DNA of 40,262 bases from an uncultured Lewinella sp. GTDB lineage: Bacteria > Bacteroidota > Bacteroidia > Chitinophagales > Saprospiraceae. The position numbers were made by a program, and so were the translations under genes. The stretch lies in contig CALEDI010000032.1 in assembly GCA_937949535.1 (NCBI GenBank), positions 1-40,262 on the forward strand, read 5' to 3'. Shown here piece by piece: positions 32,640 through 40,262 of this stretch. Numbering within the stretch: position 1 is the stretch's first letter; each line of letters begins with the position of its first letter. The notes beneath the pieces are model-generated. The model made no database searches, had not been told where the DNA came from, and was given only the letters and a program-made list of their open reading frames with translations.

Positions 32640-32656
32640 ACACTGTACTAGGCTCC
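32640..32656 (-). mobile_element. Solo end of MITE family B (second)
   Basis: TTTACACTGTACTAGG is the reverse of the family B right end (23494-23514) for its outer bases. No partner end is nearby. It lies 13 bp from the stop codon of the 191-residue membrane protein. Confidence 0.45.
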
Positions 32657-32668
32657 AAAAAACCACAC

Positions 32669-33244
32669 CTATTTTTTCTTCTTCCGCAAGCGAGGAAGTG
32701 GTTTTAGTTGCTTCTTTGCATTCTCGATGGAAGAAGAAGGATATCCTATTTCGAGCAATTTATTCAACGATTGTCGCCACCGAATACCACAGTACAACGG
32801 CACAGCAAGCGCGGTAATGATTGCCGCTTTCACGCCATATCCCTGTGCTACCGCCCAGCCTCCGGCGGTGAAGAGCGTAAGGATTTGCCCCAGCAAGTAA
32901 AGGCCCAACGCTAAGGCCAAGCACAAGACCGGTTTTTTACGAAAAGCCGCCGCAAGAAGCACGAAAGGAAGCAGCGTGAAAATGCCCGTCGTTAAGACTA
33001 CTTTAATGGAGCCAGAAACCACCGTCGTGTCAACACCTGAGCCAATGCTTTCGTAAATACTGTTGTACGTAACGTAAAGGGCGAAAATATTGAACAGTAC
33101 AATACCGATCAGTACCCAATGCCCCATTAGCATCTTACGGAGGTTGTCGTTCACCTCAATAATCGCATCACTTGCGGCTATCCTTTTTTTCGAATCCCAT
33201 GCGTCGGGGTTCATTTGGCCTGCGTCGATAATCTCATCATTCAT
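32669..33244 (-). CDS. Four-helix membrane protein between direct repeats
   Basis: A 191-residue protein with an N-terminal cytosolic stretch (about 40 residues, MNDEIIDAGQMN), four transmembrane helices (about 43-62, 82-103, 105-128, 133-150) and a strongly basic end (KQLKPLPRLRKKKK). No family is recognised. It is flanked on both sides by the D direct repeats (32378-32622 and 33247-33498), the right copy starting 3 bp upstream of the ATG. The gene-plus-repeat unit looks like cargo of a mobile segment or a remnant of a duplication. Confidence 0.65.
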   Translation of the reverse strand: MNDEIIDAGQMNPDAWDSKKRIAASDAIIEVNDNLRKMLMGHWVLIGIVLFNIFALYVTYNSIYESIGSGVDTTVVSGSIKVVLTTGIFTLLPFVLLAAAFRKKPVLCLALALGLYLLGQILTLFTAGGWAVAQGYGVKAAIITALAVPLYCGIRWRQSLNKLLEIGYPSSSIENAKKQLKPLPRLRKKKK

Positions 33245-33246
33245 AA

Positions 33247-33498
33247 AAAACAGTTTGGCGGCGCTCCGCGCCGCGCCAGAAAAATGCCCACCTTCTCTAC
33301 CCCGGACTTCGTCCGAGGCGAACCAAAGGGACGGTCGCTACGCGACTAGGAAGGGCGATTCATGCATGACACAACCATAAAGGTTCGTCCGAGGCAAACC
33401 AAAGGTAAGTCGTTACGCGACAAATGAAACAAATTAAAATTCCTGTTTTTATGAAAGGCCCACTCATCAATCCCTCCCACTGCACCTGCGGCCGCGCC
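33247..33498 (+). repeat. Direct repeat D, copy 2
   Basis: Same orientation as copy 1 and closest to it over the first 140 bp. It ends in an exact 18-bp motif (33481-33498). Positioned immediately upstream of the minus-strand membrane protein gene, so it also holds that gene's promoter region. Confidence 0.8.
33481..33498 (+). repeat. Dispersed 18-bp motif, exact copy at the end of repeat D
   Basis: TGCACCTGCGGCCGCGCC, 18/18. In D copy 1 the same place (32611-32628) has a decayed version, 14/18. Confidence 0.8.
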
Positions 33499-33525
33499 CT
33501 AGCACAAACCATATTATCACCTTGT

Positions 33526-33579
33526 CTTCCCCCAACTGGGGGCCAGGGGGCTCTTCCCCCAACTGGGGGCTAGGGGGCT
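33526..33579. repeat. Two tandem 27-bp C/G-rich units
   Basis: CTTCCCCCAACTGGGGGCC plus AGGGGGCT, repeated twice with one base changed, each containing a CCCCC-AACT-GGGGG hairpin. Similar C/G-run repeats are widespread in Bacteroidota spacers. It lies 98 bp upstream of the vWA lipoprotein gene. Confidence 0.7.
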
Positions 33580-33676
33580 TTCCCCCACTGCCCCCAATCC
33601 CAAAAAAAACACCTTCCACCCACCAACATAAAAGCAAAAACCATCGTCTATAGAATAGAACCAAACAAACGCAGCG

Positions 33677-35179
33677 ATGAAGCACCTAAAACTCCTTATT
33701 TTTTTCCTGTTCACCACCTTACTAACCTCTTGCTACGATGAGGGTGCGGCACCAAGCCTGGAGAACTGTAGTTCTTGTGATTTTTCCTCTACGGACAATG
33801 GCCTAGTAGATGAGAACGACCCCGATGGCGACACCTACGGCGACCTGATCGAGAACCCTTTTGTACTTACAGCGGAAGAAAATACCTCCACCTTTTCCAT
33901 TGATGCCGACGGCGGAGCCTACGCCAACGTGCGCCGGTTCCTGGAGCAAGACAACAGCCTGCCCGCCGACGGAGCCGTGCGCACCGAAGAACTGATCAAC
34001 TACTTCGATCTCGACTATCCCTTCACCGACAACGGCCACCCAATTTCACTCAACGGTGAGGTAAGTACCTGCCCGTGGGCGGATGGGCACCAGTTGATCC
34101 GGATCGGTATTCAGGGCAAAAACATCCCAGAAAACGAGTTGCCCAACTCCAACTTCGTCTTCCTCGTCGATGTCTCCGGCTCAATGGGGAGTGCCGATAA
34201 ACTAGAACTGCTCAAGGCCGGAATGCACCGTTTCGTAGACCAGATGGACCCAGCAGATCACCTCTCCATCGTCACCTACGCGGGGCGTACCGAAGTTCAC
34301 CTTTCGTCTACTTCTGGAGCCGAAATCGGTACGATCCGCAACAGCATCGACCGGCTCGACGCTGGCGGCGGCACCAACGGCGGAGCGGGGATCATCCTCG
34401 CCTACGAGCAGGCCGAGGCCAACTTCATTGAAGGCGGCAACAACCGCATCCTGATCGGTACCGACGGCGATTTCAACATCGGTATTACCGACTTTGACGC
34501 CCTGATCGAGCTAATCGAAGAAAAACGAGAGGGTGGCGTTTTTCTCACGGTACTCGGCGTAGGCCGAGGCAATTACAACGAAGCGGTGATGGAGCAAATA
34601 GCCAATAAAGGCAACGGCACCTATGAATACCTCGATAAAATAGCCCAGCTCGAAAAAGTGTTCTTTCAGGAAACCGGTAAGTTTTTCACGGTGGCTAAAG
34701 ACGTGAAGGTGCAGGTGGCGTTCAACGAGAACATCGTAGAAGCCTACCGCCTCATCGGCTACGAAAACCGGGTATTGAACAACGAAGACTTCGAGGACGA
34801 CACCGAAGACGCAGGCGAGATCGGGGCCGGGCAAAACATCACCGCCCTCTACGAAATCATACCCGTCGGTAATATACAGGCGCGTTCAGAGCCTAGTTTT
34901 TCTATCGACTTCCGCTACAAATTGCCGGATGCAGACACCAGTATTCCGCTTCAACTCGAAGTAACAGATCAGGGCAATTCTTTCTTGGAAGCTTCTGATT
35001 ATACCCGTTTTACGGCCTCCGTTGCGGCTTTCGGCCTGCTGCTGCTCGACTCGGAATATAAAGGTACTACCACCTATCCAGACATCCGCAACTGGCTGGG
35101 TACGGTCAACCTTCCTGATCCGCACGGCTGGAAGCGTGAGTTGGATAACTTGGTTGAGGTTGCGGAGGGTTTGGAATAA
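33677..35179 (+). CDS. von Willebrand factor A domain lipoprotein (YfbK-like)
   Basis: A 500-residue lipoprotein (LLTSC, Cys19) with the YfbK layout: an N-terminal region with STFSIDADGGAYANVRRFL and VRTEELINYFDLDYP, then the vWA domain with an intact MIDAS motif Asp165-x-Ser167-x-Ser169 (VDVSGSMGS), DxxxxIVTYAG and a later TDGDFNIG aspartate. A C-terminal DUF3520-type region (residues about 340-495) closes the protein. These are metal-dependent adhesion or assembly proteins; the partner is unknown. It sits alone downstream of the repeats. Confidence 0.92.
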   Translation: MKHLKLLIFFLFTTLLTSCYDEGAAPSLENCSSCDFSSTDNGLVDENDPDGDTYGDLIENPFVLTAEENTSTFSIDADGGAYANVRRFLEQDNSLPADGAVRTEELINYFDLDYPFTDNGHPISLNGEVSTCPWADGHQLIRIGIQGKNIPENELPNSNFVFLVDVSGSMGSADKLELLKAGMHRFVDQMDPADHLSIVTYAGRTEVHLSSTSGAEIGTIRNSIDRLDAGGGTNGGAGIILAYEQAEANFIEGGNNRILIGTDGDFNIGITDFDALIELIEEKREGGVFLTVLGVGRGNYNEAVMEQIANKGNGTYEYLDKIAQLEKVFFQETGKFFTVAKDVKVQVAFNENIVEAYRLIGYENRVLNNEDFEDDTEDAGEIGAGQNITALYEIIPVGNIQARSEPSFSIDFRYKLPDADTSIPLQLEVTDQGNSFLEASDYTRFTASVAAFGLLLLDSEYKGTTTYPDIRNWLGTVNLPDPHGWKRELDNLVEVAEGLE

Positions 35180-35251
35180 GGAGCCAAAAAACAGCCCATC
35201 CCATTAAAAACCGATACATTGGGCGTTGTATACCTCAATTTCCTAACGAAT

Positions 35252-38200
35252 ATGTCCAGCAGAGCGCATTTACTCGAACTTCTTGAAAACGACCGGACAG
35301 ATCGTTTGGTCAAAGACCTCAAGGACTATTTCAGCGTCCGGCCAGTCTTGCATCCGACGCATTTCACGCTGCTGTTGAACCAGCATGAAGAGCTGCGGAG
35401 TTACTACATATCTGGAACCGAGCAGTTCAAGAACATTACTGCTTTGAAGCGGGCCTTTGTTACGTCTGCGGCTGGGTTCATCCGCCAAAACGTAGGGAAT
35501 GAGCCGTGGCAGGGGACCACAAGAGAAGAAGACATTAACCTGAACCTCCGTGAAGTAAAAGACAAGCTGTTGGCCATCCTGAGGCAAAACGGCCTCTCGG
35601 CCCTGATCGAGTTCTCAAAGCGCATCATCAGTGCCCCCACTACGAGTAAGCGCCTGAGCGAAATCATGACTGGGGTTGATAAGATTAACTTCCAGTACGG
35701 TGAGCGGCTGCGGCAAATCACTCCAGACACCAAGACGGCCTCTGGTTTCGGAGAAGCCGTCCGGCTGCTAGACATTACGGAAGAGAAGAAGAAAAAACTG
35801 TTGGACCAAACCGTCGCGATCATTCAAGACATTGAGGAAGACGACTTGGTAGGGCGCTGGAAGCTCACCTTCCGCAACTTGGAATCCACCTTTAGTTGGT
35901 ACCGGTCTGCGGGGGAGCGCCAACTGCTGCTGTCTCCCTTGGAAGTCATTCAAGTACCCGCCTACCTCAGTGCCAACGAGCAGTACCTCCAGTACAAAAG
36001 GCTGATGATCCAGGCGCAAGATGCTTACCTGGCTCATCATTACGAAGAAGCGCACGATTTGTTCCTGCGGGTACGCAACGAAATCGACCCAGAAAGTGCG
36101 CAGCTCTACGAAATGCTGCTGATTACCTACTACAAAAAGCACCGTGGTGCGCTGCTGCTAGACAACTACCTCTTCAATAAAACGAAGACCAAGAACCCCG
36201 ACCGAAAAGACAACCCCCTCTACCAGCTCTACCTTTACGCCAGTAGGTTCCACCTGCTCCAACGCAGCCAACGGACCGGAGGCGCAGCGCTTAGTAGCAA
36301 CGCAGAAAGCGATAAAAAACCAGGGAGCGACCTCATCGCGCAACCCGCCTACCCCGTGTTTTCCTATACCGGAGAACAGAACTTAAAAACCATTGCCCAA
36401 GAGCTTCTCCTCCGCCTCGCAAAACGGCACATGAGGATACTTGACCAAATCAGTACTGGGCTTACTACACGAGAAAAGGCCACCGCCGAGTTGTGGCGTT
36501 GCATCTCAACGGCAAGGGATATTTACCAATACTTGCAGCCAGACTACGTTGTCTTCACCACCATAATATCCGAACTGCTCGGAGCCGGAGCCAGCTTCTG
36601 GATCACGACGGACCACATTGGCCAGCCCGCCAACGTATACCCTGAGTTTGACGCCATCGGGCATTTCCGCGCCATCCTCGGGATGGTCGCCAACGAGCGG
36701 TTCCGGGCCCAGCAAGAGGACCGTACCATCTCCTCCCCCAGCCAACAGCCCACCCAAGAGCAAGTACAGGCAGCAATAAGCGCCGACCTCGCCGCCCTAA
36801 TCAGCGACGCCCTCCGCATCAAATACGAGCAACTACCCGAAGCCCCAAGCCCCTCCCCCGATGAGCCCGCAGTCACCTACCAGCCCTACATCGAGCTGTT
36901 GCTGAGCTACCGGGTTGCCGACGCATTACTGCCCGGCAGCGGCTTATTCTTCGATGTGCCCATGCTAGAAATAGGTAAAGCACAAGGTAAAGTAGACTGG
37001 TTCGAGCTGGGCCGAGCGCGTGAGTTGTACACACGCTTTACCGCTCCAGCCTTTGACGCGCTGGAATACGTTGAAGACCTCTGCGCCAGGCAAGACAAAC
37101 ATGCACACACCCAAACCATAGGCTCGGCGGTAGAGTTCCTCATCCAAACCTACTACCACCGCCTAAAAGACAAAACCTTCAACCTCTACCGCAGGATCAA
37201 CCTGATGGGCGAGTTTGACCTAGCACGGGCTGGCCGCCAGCGGGTAGGCGAAATCCTATACTGTTACCGCAACTGGCAAATCTGTTTCGACGTAAACGAA
37301 GACGAAGCCTTCCTTAAAAAATGCCACGACGAGGTAGTAGGCAACGGCATCCTATTCTGGTGGTCCATTGGTAGGCACGGCCTGCACGCCAACCCCCGCA
37401 ACCTGCCCCACGGCATCGTTTTCGATGCCCGCGAAGAGCTCAACTGGCTGAACGAACAGTGCGGCGTCAGCAACCGAACGCTTGACCTACTGACCATCAC
37501 CGACAACTACATGAACCGCATCGTCATCCCCCGATCCAACGAGATCGCTCGGCGAACGCACAGCCAGCTAAACCCCTCCGCCGAAGACCAACACGCCATC
37601 CTGCACTTTGCCGAAAAAGTCCTCCAGCTAGCCATCGCCGTTGGGCCGCTAGCCCCGCTGGAAGAGTACGTATACGACGAGTTAGTACGGGAAAACACCT
37701 TCCGCTGGTACGACATCCAAGGAGACCGGTTCATCAACGAAGAGCGGATTCACCAACACGGCATCGACGCCATCCCCGCTTTGGAAGAAGCGATGCGGAC
37801 CTTCCCCGAAAGCGGCAGGTTTGCAAAAGAACACCTCCAAGACATACTGGCCCTGAACCGCAGAGAAGACATCCTCATCAGCTATCAAGAAGACTTCTCC
37901 CGCAACCAAGAGAAAAACTACGAAGAAGACACCATCGCCCTGTTCACCGAAATGATCGAACGGCTGATTGCTTACCACAAAGTAACCGGCAACGCCAAGC
38001 TCCTCTCGATGCCCTACGAAGAGCTGGTAACGGGGAAAGGGAAAGTTCGGTGGGCGCGCATCCCATGGACACTGCTGGCGATCGATAAGGTGCTAACTGT
38101 AGAAAAAGACGACGACGGAAAGGCAGCCCACATCGGCGTGAAGAGGTGGAGGATCATAAGCGGGCGGATTCGTCCGCGCCCAAGGGTGAAAAAAATTGCG

Positions 38201-38269
38201 CATTTCGACTTTCGGGACGCCTACTTCTACGTCAAGTACAACTACGAAACGGAAGCGATGAAAATTTGA
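35252..38269 (+). CDS. 1005-residue protein of unknown function, possible effector-associated domain at the N-terminus
   Basis: No signal, membrane helix or P-loop is visible, so it is a large soluble cytosolic protein. The first ~75 residues (LLELLENDRTDRLVKDLKDYF, FTLLLNQHEELRSYYISGT, FKNITALKRAF) resemble EAD11, an effector-associated domain that links sensors and effectors in bacterial conflict systems; this match is by eye. Residues about 245-330 look like TPR helices (AQDAYLAHHYEEAHDLFLRV, LLITYYKKHRGALL). The rest is unrecognised, with a well-ordered C-terminus (FDFRDAYFYVKYNYET). The vWA gene ends 72 bp upstream, the amidohydrolase starts 57 bp downstream. The ATG at 35252 is chosen over a TTG at 35219. 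Confidence 0.8.
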   Translation: MSSRAHLLELLENDRTDRLVKDLKDYFSVRPVLHPTHFTLLLNQHEELRSYYISGTEQFKNITALKRAFVTSAAGFIRQNVGNEPWQGTTREEDINLNLREVKDKLLAILRQNGLSALIEFSKRIISAPTTSKRLSEIMTGVDKINFQYGERLRQITPDTKTASGFGEAVRLLDITEEKKKKLLDQTVAIIQDIEEDDLVGRWKLTFRNLESTFSWYRSAGERQLLLSPLEVIQVPAYLSANEQYLQYKRLMIQAQDAYLAHHYEEAHDLFLRVRNEIDPESAQLYEMLLITYYKKHRGALLLDNYLFNKTKTKNPDRKDNPLYQLYLYASRFHLLQRSQRTGGAALSSNAESDKKPGSDLIAQPAYPVFSYTGEQNLKTIAQELLLRLAKRHMRILDQISTGLTTREKATAELWRCISTARDIYQYLQPDYVVFTTIISELLGAGASFWITTDHIGQPANVYPEFDAIGHFRAILGMVANERFRAQQEDRTISSPSQQPTQEQVQAAISADLAALISDALRIKYEQLPEAPSPSPDEPAVTYQPYIELLLSYRVADALLPGSGLFFDVPMLEIGKAQGKVDWFELGRARELYTRFTAPAFDALEYVEDLCARQDKHAHTQTIGSAVEFLIQTYYHRLKDKTFNLYRRINLMGEFDLARAGRQRVGEILYCYRNWQICFDVNEDEAFLKKCHDEVVGNGILFWWSIGRHGLHANPRNLPHGIVFDAREELNWLNEQCGVSNRTLDLLTITDNYMNRIVIPRSNEIARRTHSQLNPSAEDQHAILHFAEKVLQLAIAVGPLAPLEEYVYDELVRENTFRWYDIQGDRFINEERIHQHGIDAIPALEEAMRTFPESGRFAKEHLQDILALNRREDILISYQEDFSRNQEKNYEEDTIALFTEMIERLIAYHKVTGNAKLLSMPYEELVTGKGKVRWARIPWTLLAIDKVLTVEKDDDGKAAHIGVKRWRIISGRIRPRPRVKKIAHFDFRDAYFYVKYNYETEAMKI

Positions 38270-38326
38270 CGCCCTTCCCCCAACCATAGCTTACCTTAGC
38301 CGCCAACAAACCAAATTACCACTAAA

Positions 38327-39532
38327 GTGAGCTACCATACCGCAGACTACCTGTACCCCATAACCTCGCCGCCCATTAAAAACGGCATCATCTCGCTCGA
38401 CGAAAACGGCCGGATTACCGAAATCCTCGATCCGGCCTCTCCAACCTTCATTGCACCTGCTGCCGAGCCCATAAAACATGAAGGCATCCTCATCCCTGGC
38501 TTCATCAATACCCACTGCCACCTAGAGCTTAGCCACTTGGTTGGGAAAAGCCAAACGGGCAAAACCTTGCTACCTTTTCTGGTAGACGTAGTCACTATGC
38601 GCGAAACAGCCCAAGCAGAAATTGACGCTGCCATCGAAAAATGGGACGCCTATATGTGGGCCAACGGCATCCAGGCCGTCGGAGACATTTGCAATAAACT
38701 AGACACCGCGCCCGTGAAGCGGAAAAGCCCCATCCGCTACTACAGTTTCGTAGAGATGTTCGATTTTCTGCAGCCCGAGCGCGCGCAAGCCAGTTTCGAC
38801 GACTACAAACTGGTCTACGACGAGCAAGCCGGAGAAGACGGCAACGCCAAAAGCGCAGTTCCCCACGCTCCCTACACCGTCTCCGATCCGCTCTACGGCC
38901 TCATCAATGCGGTGAACGAGGGCACCGAAACGGTCTCCATCCATAGCGAAGAAACGCCAGCAGAAATGGAGCTTTTCCGTTCCGGAACCGGCCCATTCCA
39001 CGCCTTTTTCCAAGGTTTCGGGACGAACATAGACCACTTCAAAGCGACCGGGCAGGGCTCCATCCACCACGCGATCAGCCGGATGAACCCCGCCAACCGC
39101 ACCATCTTCGTCCACAACACCCTCACCGATGAAGCCGGGATTGAGGCCGCAACGAAATGGGGCCAAAACGGTGTCTTCTTCGCCACCTGCCCCAACGCCA
39201 ACCTGTACATAGAAAACCGCCTGCCCCGCTACGATGTCTTCATCGGCACCGACGCAAAAGTCACCGTCGGGACAGATTCTCTGACCTCCAACTGGCAGCT
39301 CTCCATCCTCGAAGAGTTGCGCACCATCAGTAAATACCAAAGCTATGTTCCGTTTGAAACCCTCCTGACTTGGGCCACCATCAACGGGGCCGAAGCCCTT
39401 CAGTTTGACGACGAACTCGGGAGCCTCGAAGTTGGCAAAAGCCCCGGTTTGGTCCTGCTTTCCGGCTTAGACGGCGCATCGCCCGAAGCCTTTAAGATCG
39501 GAGCCCGGGCAAGGGTGGAGCGGGTGTTGTAA
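38327..39532 (+). CDS. Metal-dependent amidohydrolase, nucleoside or aminofutalosine deaminase-like
   Basis: A 401-residue TIM-barrel amidohydrolase starting at GTG. Metal and catalytic residues: His63-x-His65 ([10 protein letters not shown]), His180 (VPHAPYT), His206/Glu208 (IHSEE), His263 (FVHNTL) and Asp317 (VGTDSL). The beta-sandwich region surrounds the barrel at both ends ([28 protein letters not shown]). It is closest to the chlorohydrolase/guanine deaminase/aminodeoxyfutalosine deaminase set; the last would give a role in futalosine-type menaquinone synthesis, but no other mqn gene is in the window. The codons for FIAPAAEP contain a 16/18 copy of the 18-bp motif (38452-38469). Confidence 0.85.
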   Translation: MSYHTADYLYPITSPPIKNGIISLDENGRITEILDPASPTFIAPAAEPIKHEGILIPGFINTHCHLELSHLVGKSQTGKTLLPFLVDVVTMRETAQAEIDAAIEKWDAYMWANGIQAVGDICNKLDTAPVKRKSPIRYYSFVEMFDFLQPERAQASFDDYKLVYDEQAGEDGNAKSAVPHAPYTVSDPLYGLINAVNEGTETVSIHSEETPAEMELFRSGTGPFHAFFQGFGTNIDHFKATGQGSIHHAISRMNPANRTIFVHNTLTDEAGIEAATKWGQNGVFFATCPNANLYIENRLPRYDVFIGTDAKVTVGTDSLTSNWQLSILEELRTISKYQSYVPFETLLTWATINGAEALQFDDELGSLEVGKSPGLVLLSGLDGASPEAFKIGARARVERVL

Positions 39533-39539
39533 ACAACAA

Positions 39540-39574
39540 ACAGCCCCGCCACTCTTCACGAGTAGCGGGGCTGT
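39540..39574. terminator. Terminator hairpin behind the amidohydrolase
   Basis: ACAGCCCCGC pairs perfectly with GCGGGGCTGT over a 15-base loop, 7 bp after the amidohydrolase stop codon. No long T-run follows. It lies between convergent genes. Confidence 0.75.
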
Positions 39575-39587
39575 CATTATCGGATTA

Positions 39588-39642
39588 AGGGCCTCTCGGC
39601 CGATGTCGTCGCTTCGCGACGACAATCACGGCCAGAGACCCT
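39588..39642 (-). terminator. Two-level hairpin behind the T9SS cargo gene
   Basis: An outer stem AGGGCCTCTCGGCC/GGCCAGAGACCCT (with small bulges) encloses the perfect inner stem GTCGTCGC-TTC-GCGACGAC (39605-39623). It lies 7 bp after the stop codon of the minus-strand gene, which it probably terminates. Confidence 0.65.
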
Positions 39643-39649
39643 CGACCCA

Positions 39650-40262
39650 TTATTCCACAACGATCATCTGCTTAGTAGCAGTGAAGTTGCCAGAAGTCAA
39701 CGTGTAAGCGTAAACACCCGCAGTGCCGATGTTCTGTACTTCAACGCGGTTCAGACCAGCAACGCCATCGACTTCAACCGTCTTCACTAGGCGGCCAGCA
39801 GCATCCTGAATGTTCAGGGTAGCAGGGCCAGCAGCGGCCAGTTCGAAACGGATAGAAGTAACGTCTACCACTGGGTTGGGCGTGTTCTGGTGAAGCACAT
39901 TTTGCGCGGTCGCAGGTGCAAAGTCGGTGTTGAAGGCAAGGTCAAGACCGTTGCTCGTTCCGTTCAGGGCAACACCTTCGCGAACCGTTACGGCATCGCT
40001 CAGCGTGATCATCTCGGACACAAGACCAGCAGCAGTAGCGCGTACCTCAAGGCTAACAGCACCAGCCTCACGGAGTACAACCGCTACAAGACCTTCACCA
40101 GCACGGTTCAGGTTCATACCGCCTGCACCAATCACATCAGCAGAGATCAACTCAAGACCAGCAGCAAGCTCAATCGTGCCCTGGAAGCCCGCAGTCTGCG
40201 TGCCGTCAAGAAGGATCGTGCGCGTCTGGCCGCTTTCAAGCTTAGCGTCGTCTACGTTCAGT
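39650..40262 (-). CDS. C-terminal part of a type IX secretion cargo protein
   Basis: The gene runs off the right edge, so only the last ~203 residues are seen; its N-terminus is missing. It has a cohesin-like beta-sandwich segment (LNVDDAKLESGQTRTILLDG, TIELAAGLELISADV), an APATAQ linker with a 16/18 copy of the 18-bp motif (39903-39920), and a type A sorting domain (QNTPNPVVDVTSIRFELA, ATLNIQDAAGRLVKTVEVDG, GVYAYTLTSGNFTATKQMIVVE). The C-terminal signal directs export by the T9SS and surface attachment, as typical for Saprospiria. Confidence 0.9.
   Translation of the reverse strand, partial: LNVDDAKLESGQTRTILLDGTQTAGFQGTIELAAGLELISADVIGAGGMNLNRAGEGLVAVVLREAGAVSLEVRATAAGLVSEMITLSDAVTVREGVALNGTSNGLDLAFNTDFAPATAQNVLHQNTPNPVVDVTSIRFELAAAGPATLNIQDAAGRLVKTVEVDGVAGLNRVEVQNIGTAGVYAYTLTSGNFTATKQMIVVE

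Noticed and set aside
33526-33579. Could the two 27-bp units be a CRISPR array?
   Set aside because: The units are directly adjacent without spacers and no cas gene is in the window.
33467-33685. Minus-strand frames across the C/G-run tandem repeat giving PSPQLGEEPPGPQLGED
   Set aside because: The peptide is a translation of the DNA repeat, a frequent false gene in this phylum.
35252-39532. vWA lipoprotein, 1005-residue protein and amidohydrolase as one defence system
   Set aside because: The amidohydrolase looks like a metabolic enzyme and the vWA protein is an envelope lipoprotein; only closeness links them.
1-40262. tRNA or rRNA genes
   Set aside because: No cloverleaf with a TTCGA-type T-loop or rRNA core sequence was recognised anywhere in the window.

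Overview
The window comes from a Bacteroidota chromosome, most likely a Saprospiria (Lewinella-type) bacterium. The support is a C-terminal type IX secretion sorting domain, promoters of the TAnnTTTG type, almost no Shine-Dalgarno sequences, a 31-residue basic protein typical of the phylum, a Bacteroidota-type ParE, and many lipoproteins. Most of the DNA is G+C rich. An A+T-rich island (about 8.6-9.8 kb) and a repeat-rich stretch (about 30.7-33.6 kb) stand out. The assignment rests on protein and motif recognition only.

Layout. 0-6.3 kb: end of an acyl-CoA synthetase, a periplasmic HtrA-type protease, an M28 peptidase lipoprotein, a Pif1-type helicase, a small outer-membrane barrel candidate and a GT2 glycosyltransferase. 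6.7-9.8 kb: parE, then the A+T-rich island with a Gly-zipper/Cys-rich lipoprotein and a two-helix membrane protein behind a possible phase-variable promoter. 9.9-17.2 kb: malic enzyme, a SlyD-type isomerase with a coupled membrane peptide, a PepSY-type protein, tadA, then HU, a TPR protein, the mS38-like peptide and RNase G/E. 17.7-23.3 kb: a large 2OG-Fe(II) oxygenase, a small lipoprotein, an alpha/beta hydrolase and a class III nucleotide cyclase. 23.5-30.7 kb: accB and accC split by a MITE, a secreted TIM-barrel protein, a lipoprotein methyltransferase, a PBP4-type carboxypeptidase and a fused VTE5/VTE6-like membrane kinase. 30.8-33.6 kb: an IS256-family insertion sequence, then a membrane-protein gene bracketed by direct repeats. 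33.7-40.3 kb: a vWA lipoprotein, a 1005-residue protein of unknown function with a possible effector-associated domain, an amidohydrolase, and the C-terminus of a T9SS cargo protein.

Genes that plausibly act together: HU/TPR by a 1-base overlap; the mS38-like peptide with RNase G/E (translation and RNA processing); accB/accC (fatty acid synthesis, with the upstream acyl-CoA synthetase gene in the same metabolism); and the membrane peptide with SlyD by ATGA overlap.

The most unusual content is non-coding. An 18-bp sequence (TGCACCTGCGGCCGCGCC) recurs in exact or near-exact form at more than a dozen sites on both strands, in intergenic DNA and inside genes, where it supplies Ala/Pro linkers or lipoprotein N-termini. 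Three different MITE families, each a long near-palindrome of about 160 bp, occur with nested and solo ends. Several other hairpin or dispersed repeat families sit at gene ends. The best protein candidates for an undescribed system are the phase-variable lipoprotein/membrane pair (8.7-9.7 kb) and the 1005-residue protein.
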